Origin: Oscillospiraceae bacterium
Lineage (GTDB): Bacteria > Bacillota > Clostridia > Oscillospirales > Ruminococcaceae
Length of the DNA stretch: 64,000 bases
Assembly: GCA_004555865.1 (NCBI GenBank)
Contig: SFJO01000008.1
Location: 1-64,000 of the forward strand
Reading direction: 5' to 3'
Part shown: positions 14,766 to 23,562 of the stretch, one piece after another
How the letters are laid out: each line of letters opens with the position of its first letter
Position numbering within the stretch: position 1 is the first letter of the stretch
Notes under the pieces: model-generated
Seen by the model: the letters and a program-made list of their open reading frames with translations, nothing else
Told to the model about the DNA's origin: nothing
Databases searched by the model: none
Made by a program: the position numbers and the translations under genes

Positions 14766-15773
14766 TTACTGGTAGTCGATGGGCAGGGTGGGCAGGCCGT
14801 TCAGGTCCAGCCCGGCCCGGTTGCCCGCCTGGTACTCGTAGTACCCCTGGGCCGCGATCATGGCCCCATTGTCGCCGCAGAGGGCGGTGCGGGGCAGGCA
14901 CAGGCGCGCGCCCAGCTTCTGCGCGCCCTCGTTCAGCAGGGCGCGCAGGCGGCCATTGGCGGCCACACCGCCCGCCAGGCAGATGGTTTTGGCCCCGGTG
15001 TCCTGGGCGGCCAGCAGCAGCTTGTCCGCCAGAATGGAGTCGATCCGTTCCTGAAAGCTGGCGGCCATGTCCGGCACCGAGATGGGCTCGCCCTTCATCT
15101 GGGCCTGGTTCACCGCGTTCAGCACGGCGGTTTTCAGGCCGGAGAAGCTCACATTGTACTTGCCCTCCACATGGGGCACGGGCAGGCGGTAGGCGTGGGG
15201 GTTGCCGGTTTTGGCGGCGTTGGCCACGCTGGGGCCGCCGGGGTAGGGCAGGCCCAGCGTGCGGGCCACCTTGTCAAAGGCTTCGCCGGCGGCATCGTCC
15301 ACCGTGCGGCCCAGAACGTGAAACCGGGTGTAGTCCTCCACCTGCACAATGTGGCTGTGGCCGCCGCTGGCCACCAGGCACAAAAAGGGCGGCTTCAGGT
15401 CCGGGTGGGTCAGGTACAGGGCGGCAATGTGGCCCCGCAGATGGTGCACCCCCACCAAAGGCTTGTTGGCCGAGTAGGCCAGCCCTTTGGCAAAGCTGAC
15501 CCCCACCAGCACCGCGCCAATAAGGCCCGGCGCAAAGGTAACGGCCACCGCATCCAGATCGGCGGGGGTGAGCTGTGCGTCCGAAAAGGCCTTCTGCACC
15601 GTGGCGCTGATGAACTCGGCGTGGCGGCGGCTGGCGATTTCCGGCACCACGCCGCCGTACAGGGCCTGTTCGGCCACGCTGGTGGAGATGACGTTGCTCA
15701 CGATGGTGCGGCCGTTCTCTACAATGGCGGCGGCGGTCTCGTCACAGCTGGATTCAATGCCTAATACGAGCAT
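14766..15773 (-). CDS. tsaD: tRNA N6-adenosine threonylcarbamoyltransferase TsaD
   Basis: 335 residues, standard length. Starts MLVLGIESSCDETAAAIVEN (ASKHA fold). The metal-binding HxxxH is H111-H115 in GVHHLRGHIAAL; the ATP loop SGGHSH and the later AGGVAANGRLR and GDNGAMIA segments are conserved. It transfers the threonylcarbamoyl group to A37 of ANN-decoding tRNAs with TsaB and TsaE (not in this window). The ATG at 15773 gives the conserved N-terminus and has a GGAAGG site; upstream in-frame sequence is not family-like. It follows rimI and polA on the same strand. Confidence 0.95.
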   Translation of the reverse strand: MLVLGIESSCDETAAAIVENGRTIVSNVISTSVAEQALYGGVVPEIASRRHAEFISATVQKAFSDAQLTPADLDAVAVTFAPGLIGAVLVGVSFAKGLAYSANKPLVGVHHLRGHIAALYLTHPDLKPPFLCLVASGGHSHIVQVEDYTRFHVLGRTVDDAAGEAFDKVARTLGLPYPGGPSVANAAKTGNPHAYRLPVPHVEGKYNVSFSGLKTAVLNAVNQAQMKGEPISVPDMAASFQERIDSILADKLLLAAQDTGAKTICLAGGVAANGRLRALLNEGAQKLGARLCLPRTALCGDNGAMIAAQGYYEYQAGNRAGLDLNGLPTLPIDYQ

Positions 15774-15879
15774 ACTTGTACTTCCTTCCTGAATGCCGGG
15801 GTTACGGGGCGGCGCCTTCGCCTGCACAGAAGCCCGGCTTCTGAATGTTGGGCAATGCCGAAACGCCAAAGGGCGCGGG

Positions 15880-16323
15880 TCACAGTTCGGCCCGCATCAC
15901 CAGCGCGTCCTCCGGCGGATTCTTATAAAAGTTTTTGCGGCGGCCCACGCTCTCAAAGCCCAGGGCCGCATACAGGGCCAGGGCCGGGGCGTTGTGGGCC
16001 CGCACCTCCAAAAAGCACAGGGCGGCCCCCTCGGCCTTCAGGGCGGCCAGGGCATGGGTCAGCAGGGCGCGGCCGGCGCCTTTGCCCCGGTGTTCCGGGG
16101 CGATGGTCACGCTCTCCAGGCTGGCCTCATCGGCCGCCAGCTGGAACACCGCCGCCCCGCAGAGCGTTTCGCCTGCATACAGGCCGAACAGCCGCCCGGC
16201 GGGGGCGTCCAGCTCCTGCAGCAGCTGGGCCTCGGTCCAGGGCTCGGTGGCGGTGGCCTCAATGGCCGCGGCGGCGGCACAGTGGGCTTTGGGCAGCGGG
16301 GCTGCCCGCCAGGCCGGGGCCAT
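15880..16323 (-). CDS. rimI: Ribosomal-protein-alanine N-acetyltransferase, RimI-type GNAT
   Basis: 147 residues, one GNAT domain. EPWTEAQLLQEL is the RimI substrate-side signature, SVTIAPEHRGKGAGRALLTH is motif A that binds acetyl-CoA, and FLEVRAHNAPALALYAALGF is motif B with the catalytic tyrosine region. It acetylates the N-terminal alanine of ribosomal protein S18 in E. coli; the frequent linkage to tsaD supports this call. Its ATG overlaps the polA stop (TGATG), so it is translationally coupled to polA. Confidence 0.88.
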   Translation of the reverse strand: MAPAWRAAPLPKAHCAAAAAIEATATEPWTEAQLLQELDAPAGRLFGLYAGETLCGAAVFQLAADEASLESVTIAPEHRGKGAGRALLTHALAALKAEGAALCFLEVRAHNAPALALYAALGFESVGRRKNFYKNPPEDALVMRAEL

Positions 16324-18845
16324 CAATGGGCCTCCAGCCAGGTGTGGCCGCGGGTCACATCGGCGGTGAGGGGGACGGCAAAGTCCACCGCGTGCTCCAT
16401 TTCCTCGCCCAGAATTTGGGCGGCCTTGTCGGCCTCTTCCAGCGGGGCCTCCACGATCAGTTCGTCGTGTACCTGCAGAATGAGCCGGGCGGTCAGCCTC
16501 TCATCCCGCAGGCGCTGCCACACCCGCACCATGGCCAGTTTGATCACATCGGCGGCCGTGCCCTGAATGGGGGTGTTCATGGCCATGCGCTCGCCCAGGG
16601 CGCGCACGTTGAAGCTGCTGCTGGTCAGCTCCGGCAGGGCGCGGCGGCGGCCGAACAGGGTGGCCACATAGCCGTGCTCCTTGCCGAAGGCAATGGTGTC
16701 GTCCATATACTTGCGCACGCCGGGGAAGCTGTCCAGATAGCTGTTGATGAAGGCTTCCGCCTCTTTCACGGTCACGCCGATGTCCCGGCTGAGGCTGTAC
16801 GCCCCAATGCCGTACACAATGCCGAAGTTCACGGCCTTGGCGCTGGAGCGCAGGCGCGGGGTGATCATCTCCGGCGGCATGCCGTAGATGCGGGCGGCGG
16901 TGCTGCGGTGAATGTCGCCGCCGGTGCGGAAGATTTCCTGCATGGCTTCATCGCCGGAGATGTGAGCCAGAATGCGCAGTTCAATCTGGCTGTAATCCGC
17001 GTCCAGCAGAATGCAGCCGGGCTTGGCCACAAAGAAGCCGCGCAGGCGGCTGCCCTGTTCGGTGCGCACCGGAATGTTCTGCAGGTTCGGCTCGGTGGAA
17101 GAAAGGCGGCCCGTGCGGGCCTCGGTCTGCAAAAAGGTGGAGTGAACCCGTCCGTCCGGCCCGATGACCTTCAAAAGGCCGTCGGCATAGGTGGAAAGCA
17201 GCTTCTGGCAGCTGCGGTACTCCAGAATGTCCTCAATGACGGGGCTGTAGCTGCGCAGGCTTTCCAGAGTGGCGGCGTCGGTGGAATAGCCGCTCTTGGT
17301 CTTTTTGCGGTGGGGCAGGCCCAGCTTGTCAAACAGGGCTTCGCCCAGCTGCTTGGGGCTGTTTAGGTTGAAGGAATAGCCCACCTGCCCGTAAATGCGG
17401 CCCAGGCAGTCGTTCAGCTGGGCCCGCAGCTCGTCGCCGAAGGCGGCAATGCCGTCCCGGTCTACCAGCATTCCGGTGCGCTCCATGTCCGCCAGCACCC
17501 GGGCAAGGGGCAGCTCGATCTCCCGCAGCAGCTTGTCCATGCCCAGCTCGGCCAGCTTTGCGTCCAGCAGGGGCAGCAGGCCCGCCAGCAGCCCGGCGTC
17601 CGGGGCATCCGGGCAGGTGAAGGCCGGGGCAACGCCGTATTCGGCGGCCAGGGCCTCCAGTTCGTACTTGCTGGCGGCCGGGTTCAGCAGATAGGCGGCC
17701 AGCTTGCCGTCAAATTCGATGGCGCGGCCCACGCCCCCGGCGGCCAGCGCCAGATGATACAGGGGCTTTGCGTCAAACACCCACAGATGGGCGTCGGGGC
17801 TGTCCAGCAGGTCGGTGAGGGCTTGCCCCTCCAGCCGGAAGGGGATGCCGCGCTCGTCCACGGCGGCCCATCCGTCCCCGGCGGGCAGGGCCACCAGAAA
17901 AATTTGCCCGGTGAGCGGCGCATCGGCCGCAGCCAGCGTCCGCTCCTCCGCCGGGGCGGCGGGTGCCGCGCTCTCGGTCAGGCCCAGGCGGGGGATCAGG
18001 CTGTGCATTTCCAGGCTGGCCAGCAGGGCGGCGGCCTTTTCCGGCTCGCCGGGGCCGCGGCGGTAAGCGCCGGGGGCGGTGTCAATGGGGGCGTCCAGCC
18101 GGATCTCGCCCAGCGTGTGGCTCAGGCGGGCCTTGTCTTCGTTTTCGGTGAGCTTTTTGCGCACGCCGGGCTTGATGCGGGGGTCGTCCAGATGGGCGTA
18201 CACCTCATCCAGGCTGCCGAAGGCCTGCACCAGCGCCAGAGCGGTTTTTTCGCCCACACCGGGCACACCGGGAATGTTGTCGGAGGTGTCGCCCATCAGG
18301 CTTTTTACCTCGATGAGCTGGCGGGGGTTCTCCAGGCCGTATTTCTCCCGGATGGCCTCCGGGTCCATGGACACGGTCTCGCTTCGGCCGCCCCGGGTAG
18401 AGGCCAGCAGAACGGTGACGTGTTCGTTCACCAGCTGCAGGCTGTCCCGGTCGCCGGTGGCCAGAAGGCATTCGTCGCCCCGGGTGGCCGCGGCGGCCGA
18501 GAGGGTGCCCAGCAGGTCGTCGGCCTCCCAGCCCTCGCGGCTCACCATCACAAAGCCCAGTTCGGCCAGCAGCTCTTTCAGAACCGGCATCTGCTGGACC
18601 AGGTCATCGGGCATACCGTGGCGGGTGGCCTTGTAGCCGTCGTACATCTTGTGGCGGAAGGTGGGGGCCTTCAGGTCCCAGGCGATGGCCACTTCATCGG
18701 GCTGGTTCTCCCGCAGAAGGTTCAGCAGAATGTTCAAAAAGCCGTAGATGGCGTTGGTGGGGCGATTGTCCTTGGTGGTGAGGATCTTAATGCCGTAAAA
18801 GGCCCGGTTGACCAGGCTGTTGCCGTCCAATACAAGCAGTTTCAT
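16323..18845 (-). CDS. polA: DNA polymerase I
   Basis: 840 residues. 5'-nuclease domain at about 1-290 (LLVLDGNSLVNRAFYG, GWEADDLLGTL, GDRDSLQLV, GDTSDNIPGVPGVGEKTA). Middle domain, about 300-450, lacks the DxE proofreading motif: the strand where E. coli has FDTET reads IFLVALPAGDGW, so proofreading is probably lost as in Bacillus-type Pol I. Polymerase domain from about 470 with motif A LLDADYSQIELRI, motif B RSSAKAVNFGIVYG and motif C LQVHDELIVE. Start ATG 18845 follows GGAGG; longer frames run into the promoter. First gene of a polA-rimI-tsaD unit. Confidence 0.96.
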   Translation of the reverse strand: MKLLVLDGNSLVNRAFYGIKILTTKDNRPTNAIYGFLNILLNLLRENQPDEVAIAWDLKAPTFRHKMYDGYKATRHGMPDDLVQQMPVLKELLAELGFVMVSREGWEADDLLGTLSAAAATRGDECLLATGDRDSLQLVNEHVTVLLASTRGGRSETVSMDPEAIREKYGLENPRQLIEVKSLMGDTSDNIPGVPGVGEKTALALVQAFGSLDEVYAHLDDPRIKPGVRKKLTENEDKARLSHTLGEIRLDAPIDTAPGAYRRGPGEPEKAAALLASLEMHSLIPRLGLTESAAPAAPAEERTLAAADAPLTGQIFLVALPAGDGWAAVDERGIPFRLEGQALTDLLDSPDAHLWVFDAKPLYHLALAAGGVGRAIEFDGKLAAYLLNPAASKYELEALAAEYGVAPAFTCPDAPDAGLLAGLLPLLDAKLAELGMDKLLREIELPLARVLADMERTGMLVDRDGIAAFGDELRAQLNDCLGRIYGQVGYSFNLNSPKQLGEALFDKLGLPHRKKTKSGYSTDAATLESLRSYSPVIEDILEYRSCQKLLSTYADGLLKVIGPDGRVHSTFLQTEARTGRLSSTEPNLQNIPVRTEQGSRLRGFFVAKPGCILLDADYSQIELRILAHISGDEAMQEIFRTGGDIHRSTAARIYGMPPEMITPRLRSSAKAVNFGIVYGIGAYSLSRDIGVTVKEAEAFINSYLDSFPGVRKYMDDTIAFGKEHGYVATLFGRRRALPELTSSSFNVRALGERMAMNTPIQGTAADVIKLAMVRVWQRLRDERLTARLILQVHDELIVEAPLEEADKAAQILGEEMEHAVDFAVPLTADVTRGHTWLEAH

Positions 18846-18922
18846 GGGGTGGTTTCCTCCCTCCGGGCCGCGGGCCCGTTTGTGTGGGCGTAGGGCAGAG
18901 CAAATTCTGCCGTAATTAAAAT

Positions 18923-18951
18923 AGTATAGCACAGAATGCGGGCAAATCCAA
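18923..18951 (-). promoter_or_regulatory. Promoter of polA
   Basis: TTGGAT (18946-18951 complement), 17-base spacer, TATACT (18923-18928 complement). Confidence 0.7.
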
Positions 18952-19125
18952 TGCAGGCGGGAGGAAAAGCGGGTGAAAATGCAGGCGCCGCGCTTTTTGA
19001 AACAAAAGGCTGAAGTTTTGTGAAAAAAAGCGGACGGGCGCCTGGGCGGCGTGCTATACTGAACCTGGAAAGAGCGCCGGATTCACCCCGGGCAAACAGC
19101 CGCAAAATAGAAAGGACGTAAAGCC

Positions 19126-19938
19126 ATGCGCGTTGCAAATTTGGAAAATGAGAACCGTAAAATCGTCAGCACCATGGGCAATTTCCATGTTCTGGAGTAC
19201 GCCAAGGATGCTTCCGTTTCCCCGGCCAACGCGGCGGCGGAATACTTTATGGGCAAGATGGGGGTGCGCCGCCGGCAGGTCGTGATCGACATGAACGGCA
19301 AGGACACCGCCATCATTCAGGCGGGGGCCATGCAGTGGATGGCCGGAAACGTGCAGGCCACCACCGGCGTAAAGGGCGTGGGCGATCTGTTCGGCAAGAT
19401 GGTCAAGGGTGCCGTAACCAAGGAGTCGGCGGTGAAGCCGGAGTACACCGGCAGCGGCATTCTGGTGCTGGAGCCTACGTACAAATACCTGATCCTGCTG
19501 GACGTGGGTTCCTGGGGCCCGCAGGGTGTGACGCTGGAGGACGGGATGTTCTATGCCTGCAGCGGCACCGTGAAAAACAAGGTGGTCATGCGGTCCAACC
19601 TGTCCAGCGCGGCGCTGGGCAACGAGGGGCTGTTCAATCTCTCGTTGTCCGGCAGCGGCGTGGCGGCGCTGGAATCCAACGTGCCCTGCGAAGAGTTGGT
19701 GGAAGTGGAGCTGAACGGCGATGAGCTGAAGATCGACGGCAATCTGGCCGTGTGCTGGTCCTCCTCCCTCAGCTTCACGGTGGAACGCTCCACCAAAACG
19801 CTGCTGGGCTCGGCGGTGAGCGGCGAGGGCCTGGTGAGCGTATACCGGGGCACTGGCAAGGTGCTGATGTGCCCGGTGGCCCCCACCGGCAGCCTGTTTG
19901 CCGCCACGAACAGCTTGGCCCCGAAGCCGGGCAAATAA
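19126..19938 (+). CDS. AIM24 family protein
   Basis: 270 residues of tandem beta-sandwich, the TIGR00266/AIM24 type. Recognisable segments are YFMGKMGVRRRQVVIDMNGK, GSGILVLEPTYKYLILLDVG, DGMFYACSGTV, LFNLSLSGSGVAAL and the end TGKVLMCPVAPTGSLF. In yeast the homolog supports mitochondrial inner-membrane organisation; the bacterial role is unknown, and structures resemble tryptophan RNA-binding attenuation protein folds. AAAGGA precedes the ATG and a TATACT (19055-19060) suggests its own promoter. A GGCCC/GGGGCC terminator follows at about 19958. Confidence 0.85.
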   Translation: MRVANLENENRKIVSTMGNFHVLEYAKDASVSPANAAAEYFMGKMGVRRRQVVIDMNGKDTAIIQAGAMQWMAGNVQATTGVKGVGDLFGKMVKGAVTKESAVKPEYTGSGILVLEPTYKYLILLDVGSWGPQGVTLEDGMFYACSGTVKNKVVMRSNLSSAALGNEGLFNLSLSGSGVAALESNVPCEELVEVELNGDELKIDGNLAVCWSSSLSFTVERSTKTLLGSAVSGEGLVSVYRGTGKVLMCPVAPTGSLFAATNSLAPKPGK

Positions 19939-20103
19939 GCGCATTGTTCCGCAGGCCCTGCCCCCCGAAAACGGGAGCGGGGCCTTTTTGCGCCAAAAAC
20001 CGGTGGCGGCGGCGGGCAGGATGTGGTAAACTATCTTTTGTATGCTTTGGGGCAGCGGCCCCACAGAACAGAACGCAGAGCGAAAGGAAACAGAACGCAC
20101 AGA

Positions 20104-21081
20104 ATGCAGATCGGCAATCTCACAGTGGCCCCGGGCGCGGCGCTTGCCCCCATGGCCGGCTTTACTGACGCCGCCTGCCGCCGCATGGCGGCCAAGCACG
20201 GGGCGGTGTACACCATCAGCGAGATGGTCAGCGCCAAGGCCCTGACCTTCGGCGATAAAAAAAGCGCCCGGCTGCTGCGCCGGGGCGCAGACACCCCCGG
20301 CCCTTACGGGGTGCAGCTGTTCGGCGCAGAGCCGGAGACCATGGGCCAGGCAGCCGCCCTGATCGCGGACCGGGACTTTGATTTTTACGACATCAACATG
20401 GGCTGCCCCGCCCCGAAGATCGTCTCCTCCGGTGCGGGCAGCAAGCTGATGCTGGACCCGGCCCTCGCCGGGCGCATCGTGGAGGCCGTGGTGAAACACA
20501 GCGGCGGCCGCCCCGTCACCGTAAAAATGCGGGCCGGGTGGGACGAGGCCCACCGCACCGCCGTGGAGGTGGCCAAGGCCTGTGAGGCGGCGGGGGCCGC
20601 GGCCGTGGTCGTGCACGCCCGCACCCGGGAGCAGATGTACCAGCCGGGCATTGACCTCTCGGTGATCGCGGCGGTGAAGCAGGCGGTGGCCATTCCGGTG
20701 CTGGGCAACGGCGACCTTGCCTCGGCCGAGGACGCCCTGGCCATGGTGCAGGCCACCGGCTGTGACGGCCTGATGGTGGGCCGGGCTGCCTTGGGCGACC
20801 CGTGGCTGTTCGGCCGCATTGCGGCGGCGCTGAAGGGGGAGGAGATTCCCCCCATGCCCACCCTCACCCAGCGCATGGAGGCCATGCGCACCCAGGTGTA
20901 TGAGATGTGCGAGGAAAAAGGGGAGTGGGCGGCCATTCCCCAGGCGCGCAGCCAGGCGCTGCACTATATGCACGGTCTGCGGGGGGCTGCCGGCCTGCGC
21001 CGGGCCTGCTGCGAGCTGGCCCATTTTGAGGACATCGACCGGCTGATCGAGCAGGTGTACCGGGAAAATCCGCTTGGGTAA
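20104..21081 (+). CDS. dusB: tRNA-dihydrouridine synthase, DusB type
   Basis: 325 residues, FMN TIM barrel. MQIGNLTVAPGAALAPMAGF is the DusB N-terminus; the catalytic cysteine is in INMGCPAPKI near residue 100; KMRAGW and HARTREQMYQ bind FMN phosphate and substrate; GNGDLAS and GCDGLMVGRAALGDPWLF are the barrel C-terminal strands, followed by the helical RNA-binding tail. It reduces specific uridines in tRNA D loops using NADPH. Start follows family alignment; AAAGGA lies rather far (about 16 bases) upstream, so translation may be modest. Confidence 0.93.
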   Translation: MQIGNLTVAPGAALAPMAGFTDAACRRMAAKHGAVYTISEMVSAKALTFGDKKSARLLRRGADTPGPYGVQLFGAEPETMGQAAALIADRDFDFYDINMGCPAPKIVSSGAGSKLMLDPALAGRIVEAVVKHSGGRPVTVKMRAGWDEAHRTAVEVAKACEAAGAAAVVVHARTREQMYQPGIDLSVIAAVKQAVAIPVLGNGDLASAEDALAMVQATGCDGLMVGRAALGDPWLFGRIAAALKGEEIPPMPTLTQRMEAMRTQVYEMCEEKGEWAAIPQARSQALHYMHGLRGAAGLRRACCELAHFEDIDRLIEQVYRENPLG

Positions 21082-21141
21082 AGCAGGGGGCTTCCGCTTC
21101 CGCACGGGCGCAGAGGGCCTTTGAAAAGAAAGGGAACATTC

Positions 21142-23502
21142 ATGAAAAACGGGATGCTCAGCGGCGAACTTGCTTTGGGCCGCAGGCCGCAGAACAAATT
21201 CTGGCTTACCTTTTGGCTGTGCTTTGCCGGGGCGGCCAGCTTTCTGCTGCCCTGCGTGCTGGTGGACAAGGGCATTTTTCACTATGCAGGCGATTTTAAC
21301 TGCCAGCAGATTCCATTTTATTACTATGCCAACCAGTTTGTGAAAAGCGGGGGCGGCTCCTTCAGCTGGGCCACGGACCTGGGCAGCGATTTCTGGAACA
21401 GCTATTCCTTTTACCTCACCGGTTCGCCCTTCTGGTGGTTCACCCTGCTGTTCCCGGCCCGGGCGCTGCCCTGGCTTATGGCCCCCATGCTCTGCCTGAA
21501 AATGGCTGTGGCGGGTGCGGGCGGTTACCTGTGGGCCAGGCGCTATGTGCGCGACCCGAACTACGCCGTGGTGGCGGGCTGCCTGTATGGGCTTTCGGGT
21601 TTTTCCGTCTACAACATTTTCTTCAACCACTTTCTGGACGTGGTGGCCCTGTTTCCGTACCTTCTGTGGGCGTTGGACGGTGCCCTCTACGAAAAGCGCC
21701 GCGGCCCCTTTGCGGCGCTGGTGGCGCTGAACCTGCTGAACAACTACTTTTTCTTTGCGGGGCAGGTGGTGTTTCTGGTCATCTACTTTGTGTGCAAGGT
21801 GGCCAGCGGCGAGGTGCGGCTTACCGGCCGGCTGTTCGGCCATCTGGCGCTGGAAAGCCTGCTGGGCTGCGGCATGGGCTGTGTGCTGCTCATCCCCGAG
21901 CTGGCGTTTTTGCTGGGCAATCCCCGCACGGGGCAGTTCTCCAGCGGGTACGGCTGGCTGATGTACGGCAACGTGCAGCAGTACTTCGCCATTTTTGCCA
22001 GCCTGTTCCTGCCGCCGGAAACGCCCTTTGTGGCCACCCTGTTCGACGAGGGCACCATCAAATGGACCAGCCTTTCCTGCTTTCTGCCGCTGGTGGGGGC
22101 AAGCGGGGTGCTTGCCTGGTGCCGCTGCACCGAGAAAAACGCCTTTAAGCGGATTTTATGCACCTGCGCCGTGTTTGCGCTGGTGCCGCTGCTCAACTCC
22201 GGCTTCTACGCCTTCAATTCCAGCTATTACGCCCGCTGGTATTATATGCCGGTGCTGGTGATGAGCCTGGTGACGGTGCTGTGCTTTGAGCACAGCGACG
22301 TGGTGGATCTGGCCCGGGGCTACCGGCCCACCCTGATGCTCACGGCGCTGTTTGCGCTGTTTGCCCTGGTGCCCGCCAAGGTGGACGGCGAGTGGCAGCT
22401 GGGCGAGGTGAACAGCCAGCCGCTGTTCTGGGCGCGGTTTGCCATGGGCATGATCAACCTGCTGGTGTTCTGGCTCATCTGGCGGGGGGCAAAGCCCGGC
22501 GGCGTGTTCCCCCGGCGGCTGCTGGCCGGGGTGCTGGGCATGGCCAGCGTGACGGGCCTTCTCCATGTGGAGCTGGCCAAGTTCGACCAGTGGTTCCGGG
22601 ATGAGAATTACGTGCAGCAAACCTATTACGAGGCCGCAAAGCTGGACCTGCCCGAGGGCTTTTACCGGCTGGATGCCTACGAATGCTACGACAACATCAG
22701 CCTGTGGAGCGGGCGGCCCTGTTTGCAGTTCTTCAACTCCACCGTGGAGCCGTCCATTCTGGAGTTTTACCCCAGCGTGGGGGTGAAGCGGGACGTACAC
22801 TCCAAGCCCGAGCTTTCCAACTATGCGCTGCGGGGGCTGCTCAGCGTACGGTTCATGCTCTGCCCTACGGACAAGCTCAGTGCATTCCGCGAAGAGGCCG
22901 ACGAGGGCTGGGCCGTGTACGATACCCAGGGCAGCTATACCATTCTGGAAAATGAAAACTATGTGCCCATGGGCTTTGCCGTGGAGGGCTATGTGACCCC
23001 GGAGGAGTTTGAAAGCGTCAGCAAGGCCGACCGGGCCAAGCTGCTGATGCGGGCGCTGGTGCTGGACGAGGAGCAGGCGCAGCAGTACGCCGGGCTTGTG
23101 CGCCATCTGGACGACCGGGAGCGCCGGGGGATCACCTATGAGGAATATACCCTGGACTGTGCCGACCGAAAAGCTGAGAGCTGCTCGGAATTTACGGCGG
23201 ACGGCAGCGGCTTTACCGCCGCCATCCAATTGGAACAGGCCCGGCTGGTGCTGTTTACCGTGCCCTGGACCAAGGGCTTTACCGCCACGGTAAATGGCCG
23301 GCCCGCCGAACTTTTGAAGGTGGACAATGGCCTGTGCGCCCTGGCCCTGCCTGCAGGGCAAAGCCGCATCGAAGTGCGTTATCACACCCCCGGCCTGCGG
23401 CTGAGCCTAGCCATCGGCGGCAGCTGCACGGCGCTGTGGGCGGGCTACGCCGTGTATTACTGGAGAAAAAAGCGGCGGGCTTCGGCCCGGCCCATCGCCT
23501 GA
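21142..23502 (+). CDS. YfhO family large membrane protein
   Basis: 786 residues. About 12 membrane helices in the first 480 residues, with the family hallmark GDFNCQQIPFYYYANQFVKS after helix 1 and the WATDLGSDFWNSYSFYLTG loop, then an extracellular beta-rich domain (about 490-750) and one last helix before a basic tail. YfhO/YfhO-like proteins are GT-C-fold and in Gram-positives help glycosylate lipoteichoic acid (the GtcA-dependent route in Bacillus and Listeria). The start ATG 21142 is preceded by AAAGGG. The two GtrB-like transferases at 6966-8927 could supply its lipid-linked sugar, which is inference. Confidence 0.85.
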   Translation: MKNGMLSGELALGRRPQNKFWLTFWLCFAGAASFLLPCVLVDKGIFHYAGDFNCQQIPFYYYANQFVKSGGGSFSWATDLGSDFWNSYSFYLTGSPFWWFTLLFPARALPWLMAPMLCLKMAVAGAGGYLWARRYVRDPNYAVVAGCLYGLSGFSVYNIFFNHFLDVVALFPYLLWALDGALYEKRRGPFAALVALNLLNNYFFFAGQVVFLVIYFVCKVASGEVRLTGRLFGHLALESLLGCGMGCVLLIPELAFLLGNPRTGQFSSGYGWLMYGNVQQYFAIFASLFLPPETPFVATLFDEGTIKWTSLSCFLPLVGASGVLAWCRCTEKNAFKRILCTCAVFALVPLLNSGFYAFNSSYYARWYYMPVLVMSLVTVLCFEHSDVVDLARGYRPTLMLTALFALFALVPAKVDGEWQLGEVNSQPLFWARFAMGMINLLVFWLIWRGAKPGGVFPRRLLAGVLGMASVTGLLHVELAKFDQWFRDENYVQQTYYEAAKLDLPEGFYRLDAYECYDNISLWSGRPCLQFFNSTVEPSILEFYPSVGVKRDVHSKPELSNYALRGLLSVRFMLCPTDKLSAFREEADEGWAVYDTQGSYTILENENYVPMGFAVEGYVTPEEFESVSKADRAKLLMRALVLDEEQAQQYAGLVRHLDDRERRGITYEEYTLDCADRKAESCSEFTADGSGFTAAIQLEQARLVLFTVPWTKGFTATVNGRPAELLKVDNGLCALALPAGQSRIEVRYHTPGLRLSLAIGGSCTALWAGYAVYYWRKKRRASARPIA

Positions 23503-23562
23503 CCGGGGCGGGCGCCCCGGCACCGAAAGGCCCGGCAAGTTTTACAAGTTAAAGGAGAACCC

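Noticed and set aside
19054..21843. A very long leftward open frame across the AIM24 and dusB genes
   Set aside because: Low-complexity product, no ribosome site, and two well-supported rightward genes with conserved motifs occupy the same DNA.
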